Part shown: piece after piece, positions 50,620-58,943 of the stretch
Layout of the letters: each line of letters starts with the position of its first letter
Position numbering within the stretch: the stretch's first letter is position 1
DNA from: an uncultured Prevotellaceae bacterium
GTDB lineage: Bacteria; Bacteroidota; Bacteroidia; Bacteroidales; Muribaculaceae
Assembly (NCBI GenBank): GCA_947165675.1
Contig: CAMVBJ010000018.1
Location: 1 to 60,881 of the forward strand
Reading direction: 5' to 3'
Length of the DNA: 60,881 nucleotides
Made by a program: the position numbers and the translations under genes
The notes under the pieces: generated by a model
Seen by the model: the letters and a program-made list of their open reading frames with translations, nothing else
Databases searched by the model: none
Told to the model about the DNA's origin: nothing

Positions 50620-51768
50620 ATGATGAAACGATTAACGTTATTTATGGCAGCCATGATCTGCCTCGCCACCTCGGCACTGGCACAAATCGCCGAGAACCAG
50701 ACCCTCTCCACCACGCTGTGGAAACAGGGTATCGCCACATGTGCCCACTACACAGCTCATGCCCGTGGTTTTGCCAAGAAGATTGACGAGATCAAGTCAA
50801 GGTACCCCCAGGGCTACACCCTTGATGACCTGAACGAGGTGTACAGCAATCAAGGCCGCAAGTGGGAGAAAATCTACAACGAGTTTAAGGATGAAGAAGG
50901 CAAGAACGGTAGCATCAGCGACCTCAAGGAGCTGGTAACGCCACAGATTTGGAAACTTGTCGAACCTGAGTTTCAGGCCTTTATTACCGAGCACCCCGAG
51001 GCTGCTCAAGAAGTTCCCGCCCAACCAGCCAACGACCAGGCTAACAGCAATGGAGAAAACCAAGGGGGTGATGCCGCCAATAGCGAGGCACAGGCCAGCC
51101 AAGCGTCATCCAGCACCAGTGGTGTAACTTGCCCAGCCGACCTGCCCTTGTGGTTAGGCATCTTGGGTTCCTTGCTGGGTCTGTGCGCACTGCTCATCTC
51201 ACTGAGCAACCGTGGCAAGATCAAGGAAATGGGACGCACCTTTGCCCGTGAGCTTGACCGTACCAACGCCAACTTGCAGGAATTCTCGACCGATGCCGCC
51301 GATCAGATGAAGGCACTGTCCATCCGCTTGACTGGCAAAGCCATCCGTAACAACGAGCCCGCCACTACTCCCGCGGCAGAGCCCGTCGAAGAAGACAACA
51401 AGAAAGAAGAGCCTGTAGAGGAGGTAACCCAGACCGAAGAGGAAGGCGATGTCATGAACTTGTTCATGAGCAAGCCCGACGAGAATGATGACTTCACACG
51501 TGTGAGCGACACCTTTGAGCCTGGTAATTCCATCTATGTGCTCACCACATTTGATGGACAGCATGGCACATTTGAGGTCATCGACAAGCCTGAAGTTCAC
51601 CGTTTTGCCCTGATGATGCCTGCCGAGAACCTGATCCGCGCCTGCTCGGGCAACGCCATACAGATTCCCAGTGGCAGCCGCATCATTACCGACCGCGCCG
51701 GCGAAGCTGAGTTTGTCGACGGCAGGTGGCACGTCGTTGTCAAGGCCATTATCCACTACGAGGGATAA
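50620..51768 (+). CDS. Bitopic membrane linker protein of the tubulin/actin-like cluster
   Basis: The protein has 382 residues. The signal peptide (1-22, LFMAAMICLATSALAQ) precedes a periplasmic helical part (25-128), a Gln/Asn/Ser-rich linker, and a transmembrane helix at about 175-196 (LPLWLGILGSLLGLCALLISLS). The cytoplasmic part has a helical segment (RTFARELDRTNANLQEFS), an acidic linker and a compact C-terminal domain (about 290-382, SIYVLTTFDGQHGTFEVID, ALMMPAENLIRAC). This topology fits a protein that connects cytoplasmic filaments or ATPases to the periplasm. No family was recognised. Confidence 0.75.
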   Translation: MMKRLTLFMAAMICLATSALAQIAENQTLSTTLWKQGIATCAHYTAHARGFAKKIDEIKSRYPQGYTLDDLNEVYSNQGRKWEKIYNEFKDEEGKNGSISDLKELVTPQIWKLVEPEFQAFITEHPEAAQEVPAQPANDQANSNGENQGGDAANSEAQASQASSSTSGVTCPADLPLWLGILGSLLGLCALLISLSNRGKIKEMGRTFARELDRTNANLQEFSTDAADQMKALSIRLTGKAIRNNEPATTPAAEPVEEDNKKEEPVEEVTQTEEEGDVMNLFMSKPDENDDFTRVSDTFEPGNSIYVLTTFDGQHGTFEVIDKPEVHRFALMMPAENLIRACSGNAIQIPSGSRIITDRAGEAEFVDGRWHVVVKAIIHYEG

Positions 51769-51783
51769 ATCAATTTGGTGAAT

Positions 51784-51860
51784 AGTTAATAGAGAATAGT
51801 TATTAGTTTCTGGCCGCAATGAAAACGCATGGCTTGGATACCAACTATTCTCTATTAACT
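51784..51860. repeat. 18-bp inverted repeat between linker and zinc-ribbon genes
   Basis: Perfect arms AGTTAATAGAGAATAGTT (51784-51801) and its complement (51843-51860) have a 41-base loop. Flanking bases continue in GTTAACTATC-type phrases similar to the 2977-3005 spacer. Confidence 0.8.
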
Positions 51861-51879
51861 GTTAACTATCAACTGAACT

Positions 51880-52362
51880 ATGCGCTGGACTTGTCCCAAA
51901 TGTGGTAAAAAACTGGATGTAAGTAATGAGCAATTGATTGCCAATGATGGCGTGATCATTTGCCCACAGTGCTTGTTACAGGCCCACCAGCCCATCCCCA
52001 AGACCCGCGTCTCCACTCGCCGTGAAGACAACTCCAGTGCATCTTCTCCCAAGCGCCAGACAACCAGCATCAGCTTTGACACCACCGACACTCCACCAGA
52101 GTACAAGCCCAACAAACCCACTCCCCCTCCCCACAAGACCCGAATGAAGCAAGCATCCACATCATACCGCTATACTGGACTGAGTGGCAGCGACACATCA
52201 AACGCCCCCAAGCGCAAACCATCAGCAAAAAAGAAATCCAAGAAAAAGAAGAACAACAACGGCATGAGTGCCCTGGGTTGCATGGGCCGCACAATCGTTT
52301 TCACACTCCTCCTCTTCGCCGCCTACGTCTTCTTCGGCCTCCTCATCGATGCCCTACAATAG
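51880..52362 (+). CDS. Zinc-ribbon protein with C-terminal membrane anchor
   Basis: The protein has 160 residues. An N-terminal zinc ribbon (CPKC at 5-8, CPQC at 28-31) is followed by a Ser/Thr/Pro and Lys-rich disordered linker (KRKPSAKKKSKKKK) and a C-terminal helix at about 137-157 (TIVFTLLLFAAYVFFGLLI). The ribbon should face the cytoplasm, making this a tail-anchored protein. It is the last gene of the cluster, after a 111-base spacer with an inverted repeat, so cluster membership is likely but less sure than for the others. Similar zinc-ribbon/tail-anchor proteins are common and poorly studied. Confidence 0.75.
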   Translation: MRWTCPKCGKKLDVSNEQLIANDGVIICPQCLLQAHQPIPKTRVSTRREDNSSASSPKRQTTSISFDTTDTPPEYKPNKPTPPPHKTRMKQASTSYRYTGLSGSDTSNAPKRKPSAKKKSKKKKNNNGMSALGCMGRTIVFTLLLFAAYVFFGLLIDALQ

Positions 52363-52561
52363 CCCCCAAAATAAGCCATTTCATCGACTTTAAAGGCCAT
52401 TTTTCATCCGACAACAGCTCTATCGCTTGATGATTCTTATGATGCTTGCACACATTGCGCATCATCAAGGTGACTATAGCTGGTGTTAAATCAAGATTAC
52501 ACATAGTTTTTTATAAACACATTTTAAGGATATTTCATGCAGGGATATCGTGGAAATCGTG

Positions 52562-52569
52562 TATCTTTG
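52562..52569 (+). promoter_or_regulatory. -7 box for the DUF4491/trmD group
   Basis: TATCTTTG lies 64 bases before the DUF4491 gene. The spacer 52363-52632 also holds a hairpin (CTTGATGAT/ATCATCAAG, 52427-52471) that could end the preceding transcript. No -33 TTG at ideal spacing was found. Confidence 0.5.
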
Positions 52570-52632
52570 CAGGACTTTTTCGGCCATGTGATTCATTGAG
52601 TCATGGCGTGTGGCAAAATCACATAATCTCAA

Positions 52633-52965
52633 ATGATAGATTTTCTGACGACATATCACCTGCAAGGCCTGCTTTTGGGGCTGTGCTCGTTTTTAATCAT
52701 CGGCATTTTCCATCCTTTGGTCATCAAGGGTGAATACCACTATGGGCTGCGCTTCAAGTGGTTCTTTGTGCTGTTAGGCATCCTGCTGTGCATCGGTTCT
52801 CTGCTTACCACAGATGTCATACTCTCGTCGCTGATGGGCGTGGGGGCTTTTTCCAGCTTCTGGGGCATCAAGGAGATGGGCGAACAACAGGAACGTGTAC
52901 GCAAGGGTTGGTTCCCGCGTAATCCCAAGCGGACCTACCCGTGGGACCAGGAAAGTGAAAAATGA
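52633..52965 (+). CDS. DUF4491 family membrane protein
   Basis: The protein has 110 residues with three hydrophobic helices (LLLGLCSFLIIGIFHPLVI, WFFVLLGILLCIGSLL, LSSLMGVGAFSSFWGI). The family motifs FHPLVIKGEYHYG and RVRKGWFPRNPKR are visible. Its function is unknown; it is widespread in Bacteroidales. It lies 48 bases ahead of trmD on the same strand. Confidence 0.85.
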   Translation: MIDFLTTYHLQGLLLGLCSFLIIGIFHPLVIKGEYHYGLRFKWFFVLLGILLCIGSLLTTDVILSSLMGVGAFSSFWGIKEMGEQQERVRKGWFPRNPKRTYPWDQESEK

Positions 52966-53013
52966 TGAGCGTTAAAAATGATGACTAACAAGCAAATATA
53001 GCTAAAGACTAAA

Positions 53014-53691
53014 ATGAGAATAGATATATTGACCGTCATGCCCGACGCACTCGAGTCGCCACTGCACACCTCGATCCTGCAACGAGCCCAGGACAAGGGC
53101 TTAGTGGAGATCCACGTGCACAACCTGAGAGACTGGAGTCTGCGCAAGCACCGCAAGGTGGACGACTACCCCTTCGGTGGCGAGGCGGGCATGGTGATGC
53201 AGATCGAGCCCGTGTGGCGTTGCATGGAAGAGTTGAAGAGCCAGCGCGAGTATGACGAAATCATTTTCACCTCGCCCGACGGCGAGCAGCTCGACCAGCC
53301 CATGGCCAACGCCTTGTCGCTCAAGGAGAACCTGATGATCCTGTGCGGACATTACAAGGGCGTGGACTATCGCATCCGCGAGCACTTGATTACCAAGGAG
53401 ATCACCATCGGTGACTATGTGCTCACTGGCGGGGAACTGCCAGCAGCAGTCATCGCCGACGCTGTTGTGCGCCTGCTGCCTGGCGCCATCGGTGACGAAC
53501 AGAGTGCCCTGAGCGACTCGTTCCAGGATGGATTAATCGAGGCACCCGTCTATACCCGTCCCGAGGTGTTCAATGGCTGGCATGTGCCCGAAATCCTGCT
53601 CAGCGGACATGCGGCAAAAATCGCCGAGTGGAAGATGCAGCAGTCGCTGGAACGCACTCGCCGCCTGCGCCCCAATCTACTGAAAGACTAA
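53014..53691 (+). CDS. trmD: tRNA (guanosine(37)-N1)-methyltransferase
   Basis: The protein has 225 residues, normal size for TrmD. The SPOUT trefoil-knot motifs are clear: [10 protein letters not shown] at the start, [25 protein letters not shown], and the SAM-binding [19 protein letters not shown]. It methylates G37 next to the anticodon to prevent frameshifting. It is followed after 33 bases by a divIC-like gene. Confidence 0.97.
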   Translation: MRIDILTVMPDALESPLHTSILQRAQDKGLVEIHVHNLRDWSLRKHRKVDDYPFGGEAGMVMQIEPVWRCMEELKSQREYDEIIFTSPDGEQLDQPMANALSLKENLMILCGHYKGVDYRIREHLITKEITIGDYVLTGGELPAAVIADAVVRLLPGAIGDEQSALSDSFQDGLIEAPVYTRPEVFNGWHVPEILLSGHAAKIAEWKMQQSLERTRRLRPNLLKD

Positions 53692-53724
53692 CAATTAACA
53701 ACCGAAAAACCAACAACTACAATC

Positions 53725-54033
53725 ATGGCTCTCTTCAACATTCAGCGTCCCAATTGGATACCGCGGTGGCTCAACATTCCACTGCTCATCTTTATCGGCT
53801 TTGTAGTGGTTCTTCTTTTCTTCGGTGAGAACAACTACATGCGCATCAACAAGTACCGCTCCCAGATTAACGACCTCAAGAGTCAAATCAAGGATTATGA
53901 GGATTCGGCAGCCATCTACGAGGCCAAGGTCAACGAGCTCAACACCGACAACGAGTCGCTCGAACGCCTCGTACGTGAGAAATATGGCATGAAGCGCATC
54001 AACGAGGAAGTTTTCATCACCGACATTCCCTGA
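53725..54033 (+). CDS. FtsB/DivIC-type septum formation initiator
   Basis: The protein has 102 residues: a short cytoplasmic start, one transmembrane helix (about 18-33, PLLIFIGFVVVLLFFG), then a coiled coil (INDLKSQIKDYEDSAAIYEAKVNELNTD in pieces) and the family ending LVREKYGMKRINEEVF. Such proteins join the FtsL/FtsQ divisome subcomplex. Location after trmD and 5 bases ahead of another membrane protein is typical of a small Bacteroidales operon. Confidence 0.88.
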   Translation: MALFNIQRPNWIPRWLNIPLLIFIGFVVVLLFFGENNYMRINKYRSQINDLKSQIKDYEDSAAIYEAKVNELNTDNESLERLVREKYGMKRINEEVFITDIP

Positions 54034-54038
54034 TCATC

Positions 54039-54416
54039 ATGGCAAGTATCGAAAAAAGAATCCAGATTTCCAACATCATGGTCCTCATCGGACTGCTCAC
54101 CATGGTCATCATGGCTATCCTGCCCCTGCTCAACTTCACTCCCTCACAGTTCACGTGGATGAGGTGGGCATTTGCCGGGGGCGCCATTCTGGTGCTCGTT
54201 GCCCGCGTCTTGGGTGCCTATAACGGACCTGTACTGCGCATCAAGCGCCTGCACCGCATCCTCATCGCCAGTGCCATGCTCTACTGCACCAGTGCGTTGA
54301 TGATGTTCATTTCCCAAGGGACCAACGACTGGATCGGTTTCCTGCTGGCTGGCGTGCTGGTGCAACTCTATGCTTCGGTAATGATCGACATCGAGGAGAA
54401 GAAAAGCAGTAAGTGA
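54039..54416 (+). CDS. Small four-helix membrane protein, unrecognised
   Basis: The protein has 125 residues with four hydrophobic segments (NIMVLIGLLTMVIMAILPL, WAFAGGAILVLVARVLG, ILIASAMLYCTSALMMFIS, IGFLLAGVLVQLYASVMI). It starts 5 bases after the divIC-like gene, so co-translation and a link to envelope or division are plausible but unproven. Confidence 0.75.
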   Translation: MASIEKRIQISNIMVLIGLLTMVIMAILPLLNFTPSQFTWMRWAFAGGAILVLVARVLGAYNGPVLRIKRLHRILIASAMLYCTSALMMFISQGTNDWIGFLLAGVLVQLYASVMIDIEEKKSSK

Positions 54417-54473
54417 ATAAATGTTACACATTCACAACGGTCTATAAATAGCTTTAACAGATCAAATATTTTT

Positions 54474-54502
54474 TTGAAATCTGCTAAGTTTTAGTAATTT
54501 TG
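54474..54502 (+). promoter_or_regulatory. Promoter for the coaX operon
   Basis: TTG (54474-54476) is followed after 18 bases by TAATTTTG (54495-54502). The ATG begins only 8 bases after the -7 box, so the message may be leaderless or nearly so. Confidence 0.7.
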
Positions 54503-54510
54503 CGCTTTTA

Positions 54511-55275
54511 ATGAAAGGTAATCTCACAATAGACAACGGAAACACCTCGGTAAAGGTGGCTTTCTTCATCGGTTCACAGGTCGTCGCCACTAACCGCTTC
54601 ATGCGTCGTGACGGACGGTTGCTCAACCGCTTCATCAGCACATATAAACCCGAGACCGCCATCATCTGCAGCACCGCGTCGAGCACTTCCAGCCAACGCA
54701 TTGAGCAACTCGTGGAACAACGTTGCCGCCACTTGCTGCGCCTCACCCACGAGACGCCCATGCCCATTCACCTGGGTTACCACACGCCCGAGACCTTAGG
54801 CCGCGACCGCATTGCCACAGCAGTGGGCGCATGGGGAATTGCTCAACGCCTGGACAATGCCAGCGACGTGCTCATCATCGATGCCGGAACAGCGATAACC
54901 TATGACCTGGTAACCGCCGACGGTTGTTTTGTGGGTGGCAACATCGCCCCAGGCCTGTCGCTGCGCTTCAAGTCACTGCACGAGCACACAGGTCTGCTGC
55001 CACTGGTCGATGTCCAAGGCGACACCCCTGTCGTGGGCTATGACACGTTGACTGCCATCCGCAGTGGCGTGCTGCTGGGCGTACTGGGCGAGATCAAGAG
55101 CTACATCGCCGACCTGCGCCTCTCCCACCCCAATCTGATGGTCTTTATCACTGGTGGCGACGGACGCACACTGCACAACCGCCTCTCCGACGAGAGCATC
55201 ATCCACTATGAACACTTAGCGGCCGAAGGACTCAACCGCATCTACTTATACAATCAAGCCAATGAGAATCTATAA
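54511..55275 (+). CDS. coaX: Type III pantothenate kinase
   Basis: The protein has 254 residues. The phosphate-binding TIDNGNTSVKVA near the start, GRDRIATAVGA, and IDAGTAITYDLV are the CoaX ASKHA-fold motifs, with GGNIAPGLSLR downstream. It phosphorylates pantothenate in coenzyme A synthesis and needs a monovalent cation. Its last 14 bases overlap the next gene, so the operon continues into the barrel, lptC and CNNM genes. Confidence 0.95.
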   Translation: MKGNLTIDNGNTSVKVAFFIGSQVVATNRFMRRDGRLLNRFISTYKPETAIICSTASSTSSQRIEQLVEQRCRHLLRLTHETPMPIHLGYHTPETLGRDRIATAVGAWGIAQRLDNASDVLIIDAGTAITYDLVTADGCFVGGNIAPGLSLRFKSLHEHTGLLPLVDVQGDTPVVGYDTLTAIRSGVLLGVLGEIKSYIADLRLSHPNLMVFITGGDGRTLHNRLSDESIIHYEHLAAEGLNRIYLYNQANENL

Positions 55276-56503
55276 AACGATAACAGTATTACTGCTCGCT
55301 GTGGCCATGGGCTGTGGCGCTGCTCAGGCACAAATCGTGACCACGCCCTACTCCAAGATGGGCTACGGCATGCTCAATGACAACGTGTCAAGCATCCAGC
55401 GTTCGATGGGTGGCGTGGGATATGCTATGGAGGGCGGACGCATCATCAATGTGATGAACCCCGCATCCTATGCCGACGTCGATTCACTCACCTTCCTGTG
55501 GGATGTGGGCATCGACCTGTCCAACTTGTGGAGCAAGGAGAACGGCAAACAAGGCTATAACTTCGGTGCCGGACTGGATTACTTGACTGGCCACTTCAAG
55601 GTGTCCAAGGGCTTAGGAGCCTCGTTTGGCCTGTTGCCATACTCGTCGGTGGGTTATGCCTACGGTGGCGATATTGTTGGCGGCAGCGAGTCACGATCGG
55701 GTAACGGTGGATTGAACCAGCTCTACCTGGGAGTAGGTTACGAGCCCGTCAAGAACTTGAGCGTGGGTCTGAATATCGCCTACCTCTTCGGTACAACCCT
55801 GAACACGACCCTAATCTCCTCCAATTCGTCCAGCTACTTCACCCGCAACATGAAGGTGCGCGACTGGAACACCCAGGTGGGTATTCAATACTCCTTGCCA
55901 CTGTTCAAGAACCGAGACCGACTGACTGTGGGCGCCACATTCCAGCCCAAGAAGTCCTATCACGGCCACACTTGGGGAACAAGGTATGACACCCAGGATA
56001 GCAAGGTGGACACTATCGGCTACACGTCCATGAAGGGTAATTATGAACAGCCCTACTCCATCGGTGTGGGCGTGAGCTACATGTTGAACCACCGCCTCAC
56101 CATCGAGGCCGATTACACTTTCCAGAAGTGGAGCAGTGCCAAGTACACACCCATCGGAGGCATCGAGGCACAAAACACAAAGTTTGACGACCGCTCGAAA
56201 TTGGCATTAGGTATGCAATACACGCCCAACAAGCGTGGCAGCTACTTTGGTGCCATGTCGTTCCGCGCTGGTGCATTCTTCAATCATGATTACATGTTGT
56301 TCGACCAATCTCACTTGCGTGATTATGGTCTCAGCGTCGGTGTCGGCCTGCCTGCTCCAGGCAGCAAGACGACCATCAACCTGGGCGTGGAATGGCGCCA
56401 CCGCGAGGCCACTCCCGTGAGCCTCATCAGTGAGAACTACCTTAACATCACCATCGGTGTCAATTTCAATGAGCTGTGGTTCTGGAAGAGCCGCATCCGT
56501 TAA
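55262..56503 (+). CDS. Outer-membrane beta-barrel protein, FadL-like shape
   Basis: The protein has 413 residues with a signal peptide (ITVLLLAVAMGCGAAQAQ). Strand patterns run throughout (YNFGAGLDYLTGHFKV, RLTIEADYTFQKW, TINLGVEWRHREA), and it ends FNELWFWKSRIR, less typical of a barrel end. The N-terminal YSKMGYG, SMGGVGYAMEGG, and NPASYADVDSLTF recall FadL/TodX-like proteins of Bacteroidales that lie beside coaX and lptC. The transport substrate is unknown. It overlaps coaX by 14 bases. Confidence 0.8.
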   Translation: MRIYKTITVLLLAVAMGCGAAQAQIVTTPYSKMGYGMLNDNVSSIQRSMGGVGYAMEGGRIINVMNPASYADVDSLTFLWDVGIDLSNLWSKENGKQGYNFGAGLDYLTGHFKVSKGLGASFGLLPYSSVGYAYGGDIVGGSESRSGNGGLNQLYLGVGYEPVKNLSVGLNIAYLFGTTLNTTLISSNSSSYFTRNMKVRDWNTQVGIQYSLPLFKNRDRLTVGATFQPKKSYHGHTWGTRYDTQDSKVDTIGYTSMKGNYEQPYSIGVGVSYMLNHRLTIEADYTFQKWSSAKYTPIGGIEAQNTKFDDRSKLALGMQYTPNKRGSYFGAMSFRAGAFFNHDYMLFDQSHLRDYGLSVGVGLPAPGSKTTINLGVEWRHREATPVSLISENYLNITIGVNFNELWFWKSRIR

Positions 56504-56506
56504 CGC

Positions 56507-57196
56507 GTGAGACAACTGTTCTACATATTGACTGCCGTCATGGTCACGATGGTCTTCACCACCGGATGTAAAGAAGACACCACGACCATGGTGAATCATC
56601 CCACCAACCCCGACGTCGTCCCCACCATGACCACGACCGACGTCGAGACGGTCATCAGCGAATCGGGATACACCCGATACCGCATTGTTGCTCCGTTGTG
56701 GAACATGTTTGAAGAGGCCAAGCATCCTCACTGGACTTTTCCCAAGGGGGTGACCTGTGAAGAGCTCGACGACAAGTACAAGATGACAACCACCATCAAG
56801 TGCGATTCGGCCTATTTTGACAAAGAAAAATCCTTATGGACTCTCACGGGCCATGTGCGCATCACTAACATTGATGGAGACGTCATTCTCACCGACGAGT
56901 TGATGTGGGACCAGCACAGCCACAAGATGTATAGCGACGCCTTTATCCACATCGAGAAACAGGGACGCATCATCGAGGGTTACGGCTACGAGTCCAACGA
57001 ACGGCTCACGACCTACACCCTGCGCCAGGTCGAGGCCATCTTCCCCGTCGATGAGAGCCGCATGCCTCATCCCGGCAGTGGCAACCCTGCACCACAACCC
57101 GCACCTCAACCCGCACCTCAACCCGCACCTCAACCCGCACCTCAACCCGCACCTCAACCTGCACCAAAGCAGGTCACAACCGACACTAATCATTAA
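56507..57196 (+). CDS. lptC: LptC-like LPS export protein with PAPQ-repeat tail
   Basis: The protein has 229 residues and starts at a GTG 3 bases after the barrel stop. The lipobox TTGC gives Cys21, an N-terminal anchor. Residues about 45-185 form the OstA/LptC beta-jellyroll pattern (WTFPKGVTCEELDD, CDSAYFDKEKSLWTLTGHVRI, GDVILTDELMWDQ, IIEGYGYESNERLTTYTL). The end is a run of about seven PAPQ units, a low-complexity proline tail not usual for LptC. LptC links LptBFG in the inner membrane to LptA and helps move LPS. The tail is encoded by 12-base DNA repeats. Confidence 0.85.
   Translation: MRQLFYILTAVMVTMVFTTGCKEDTTTMVNHPTNPDVVPTMTTTDVETVISESGYTRYRIVAPLWNMFEEAKHPHWTFPKGVTCEELDDKYKMTTTIKCDSAYFDKEKSLWTLTGHVRITNIDGDVILTDELMWDQHSHKMYSDAFIHIEKQGRIIEGYGYESNERLTTYTLRQVEAIFPVDESRMPHPGSGNPAPQPAPQPAPQPAPQPAPQPAPQPAPKQVTTDTNH
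57086..57165 (+). repeat. 12-bp tandem repeat in lptC tail
   Basis: About 6.5 units of CCCGCACCTCAA, nearly identical, encode the PAPQ residues. Perfect units of this kind can gain or lose copies in frame. Confidence 0.9.
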
Positions 57197-57212
57197 CGAC
57201 ATATCACTGACT

Positions 57213-58508
57213 GTGGACCCAACTTACACAACACCATTGATTATTGCTCTTGCCGCACTGCTGTGCTCGGCATTCTTTTCGGGTATGGAAATCGCGTTTG
57301 TCAGTTCCAACAAGGTTCGCGCCGAAATTGAGATGGCTCGTGGTGGCATCATCAACCGCATCCTTAATATCTACTATAACAACCGCGAGACGTTCATCTC
57401 CACCCTGCTCATCGGCAATAACATTGCCAACATCGTTTACTCAATGGCGATGGCCCAGTTACTCACCACACCCTTGAAACCCTGGATCAGCAACGAGGCT
57501 CTGCTGCTGTTGACCCAGACGGTTATCGCCACATTGATTATCCTCATCTTTGGTGAGTTTGTTCCCAAGACCATCTTCCGCATCAATCCCAACACCTCGT
57601 TGCGCACATCGTCCATTCCCTTGTTTATGGTCTATTGTGTCCTTTATCCGATTTCACGCTTCACCGAGTGGCTCTCTGCCGTGTTGATGAAGTTGTTCGG
57701 CATCAAGATCAATTCGACCCACGTGCGTCTGCTGACTGTTGACGAACTTGATGCCTACCTGCAAGAGAACATCGACAAGCATGAGGACGAGAACAAGAGC
57801 GTGGAGCGCGAGGTCAAGATATTTGAGAATGCGCTTGACTTCAGTGACACCCGACTGCGCGACTGCATGGTGCCGCGCAACGAGATTGTCGCTGTCGATG
57901 TTGAGGACACCACCCGGGATGACTTGGTCAAGCTTTTCACCCGCTCAGGCCTTTCCAAAATTGTCGTTTACAAGGAGAATATCGACGATGTCATCGGCTT
58001 TATCCAGGTGAGCGAGCTCTTCGTTACCGAGGTCGATTGGAAAACCCGCTTAAAGCCTGTCGTGTTTGCTCCTGAGACCCTGCTGGCACGCAAGATGATG
58101 CAGCAGCTCATGGGCGAGAAACGCTCTATGGCGATCGTGCTTGATGAGTTTGGTGGCACCAGTGGCATGGTGACCCTCGAGGACCTGGTAGAAGAAATCT
58201 TCGGCGAGATCGAGGACGAGCATGACCGCAACCGCTTGACAGCACGCCAGTTGAGCGAAACAAGTTACGAGTTCTCGGGACGTATGGAGATTGAGGAAAT
58301 CAATGAGCGGTTCCACCTTGACCTGCCCGAGAGCGACGACTACCAGACTATCGCTGGCTACCTGCTCAACGAGAACGAGGCGATCCCCAACGTGGGCGAG
58401 GTTCTTGACTTGCCACCCTACCGCTTCACCATTGAGCGCAAGACAGCGGCACGCATCGAGCTCATCAGGGTCGATGTGATCGACGAAAAAGAGAAAAACA
58501 AGTCTTGA
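57213..58508 (+). CDS. CNNM/HlyC-CorC family membrane protein (hemolysin-related)
   Basis: The protein has 431 residues from a GTG at 57213; frame continues upstream through the lptC repeats but that part is a shadow of lptC. The CNNM (DUF21) domain with about four helices comes first (PLIIALAALLCSAFFSGMEIAFVSSN, FGEFVPKTIFRINP), then a CBS pair (DCMVPRNEIVAVD, LVKLFTRSGLSKIVVY, MAIVLDEFGGTSGMVTLEDLVEEIFGEI), then a CorC_HlyC domain (GRMEIEEINERFHLDLPE, GYLLNENEAIP). Family members move magnesium or sodium or, in Bacteroidetes, are related to GldE. The start is the least certain part. Confidence 0.88.
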   Translation: MDPTYTTPLIIALAALLCSAFFSGMEIAFVSSNKVRAEIEMARGGIINRILNIYYNNRETFISTLLIGNNIANIVYSMAMAQLLTTPLKPWISNEALLLLTQTVIATLIILIFGEFVPKTIFRINPNTSLRTSSIPLFMVYCVLYPISRFTEWLSAVLMKLFGIKINSTHVRLLTVDELDAYLQENIDKHEDENKSVEREVKIFENALDFSDTRLRDCMVPRNEIVAVDVEDTTRDDLVKLFTRSGLSKIVVYKENIDDVIGFIQVSELFVTEVDWKTRLKPVVFAPETLLARKMMQQLMGEKRSMAIVLDEFGGTSGMVTLEDLVEEIFGEIEDEHDRNRLTARQLSETSYEFSGRMEIEEINERFHLDLPESDDYQTIAGYLLNENEAIPNVGEVLDLPPYRFTIERKTAARIELIRVDVIDEKEKNKS

Positions 58509-58562
58509 CAACAGCATTTGGCAAAAAAATCACGTGGAATGATTAAAAAAATGCCCAAATAT

Positions 58563-58594
58563 TTGCAAGATTCAAAACATTTGCACTATCTTTG
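58563..58594 (+). promoter_or_regulatory. Promoter of tRNA-Asp
   Basis: TTG (58563-58565) is followed after 21 bases by TATCTTTG (58587-58594), 27 bases before the tRNA. Confidence 0.75.
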
Positions 58595-58621
58595 CACCGC
58601 ATTTCGCAAGAAATGTGACCA

Positions 58622-58695
58622 GGTGTGTTAGTTCAGTTGGTTAGAATACCTGCCTGTCACGCAGGGGGTCGCGTGTTCGAGTCACGTACACACCG
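58622..58695 (+). tRNA. tRNA-Asp (anticodon GUC)
   Basis: The acceptor stem GGTGTGT pairs with ACACACC, with discriminator G. Anticodon loop CTGTCAC gives GTC, and the T-arm has GTTCGAGTC. Its length is 74 bases with no encoded CCA. No integration site or integrase is seen beside it. Confidence 0.95.
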
Positions 58696-58696
58696 C

Positions 58697-58728
58697 AACG
58701 GGAGATGTCCACAAGGATGTCTCCCGTT
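58697..58728 (+). terminator. Terminator of tRNA-Asp
   Basis: The stem AACGGGAGA/TCTCCCGTT with a short inner TCC/GGA stem is followed by AGCTTTTATC. The rest of 58729-58943 holds the leader of the next gene, with a TATTTTTG -7 box at 58816-58823 and a weak CTG at the -33 position. Confidence 0.8.
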
Positions 58729-58943
58729 AGCTTTTATCAAAGACACCACACCTCTTTTTCCTATCTATTTTTCAAAAAAAGCATCAAAAAAGCTCTGATT
58801 CTCAATTATAATGACTATTTTTGCATATCTGATTTTAACCCAACATCAGTCATGACCATCTTGTATACAGAGAAGTGACATCAACCTAAAAGACTAAATA
58901 ATATCTACACTTATTCATATTCACCAATTAACATCCATCAGTT

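Noticed and set aside
52446-52733. 95-codon frame before DUF4491
   Set aside because: It overlaps the DUF4491 start and a -7 promoter box, and its composition is unlike a gene.
57092-57165. CRISPR-like array
   Set aside because: The repeats are 12-base tandem units without spacers inside a coding region. No CRISPR array or cas gene was found in the window.
57051-57212. N-terminal extension of the CNNM protein
   Set aside because: The extension is a frame-shifted reading of the lptC PAPQ repeats; the GTG at 57213 gives the family-like start.
58622-58695. Integration site of a mobile element at tRNA-Asp
   Set aside because: No repeated tRNA 3' end, integrase or element genes are found nearby.
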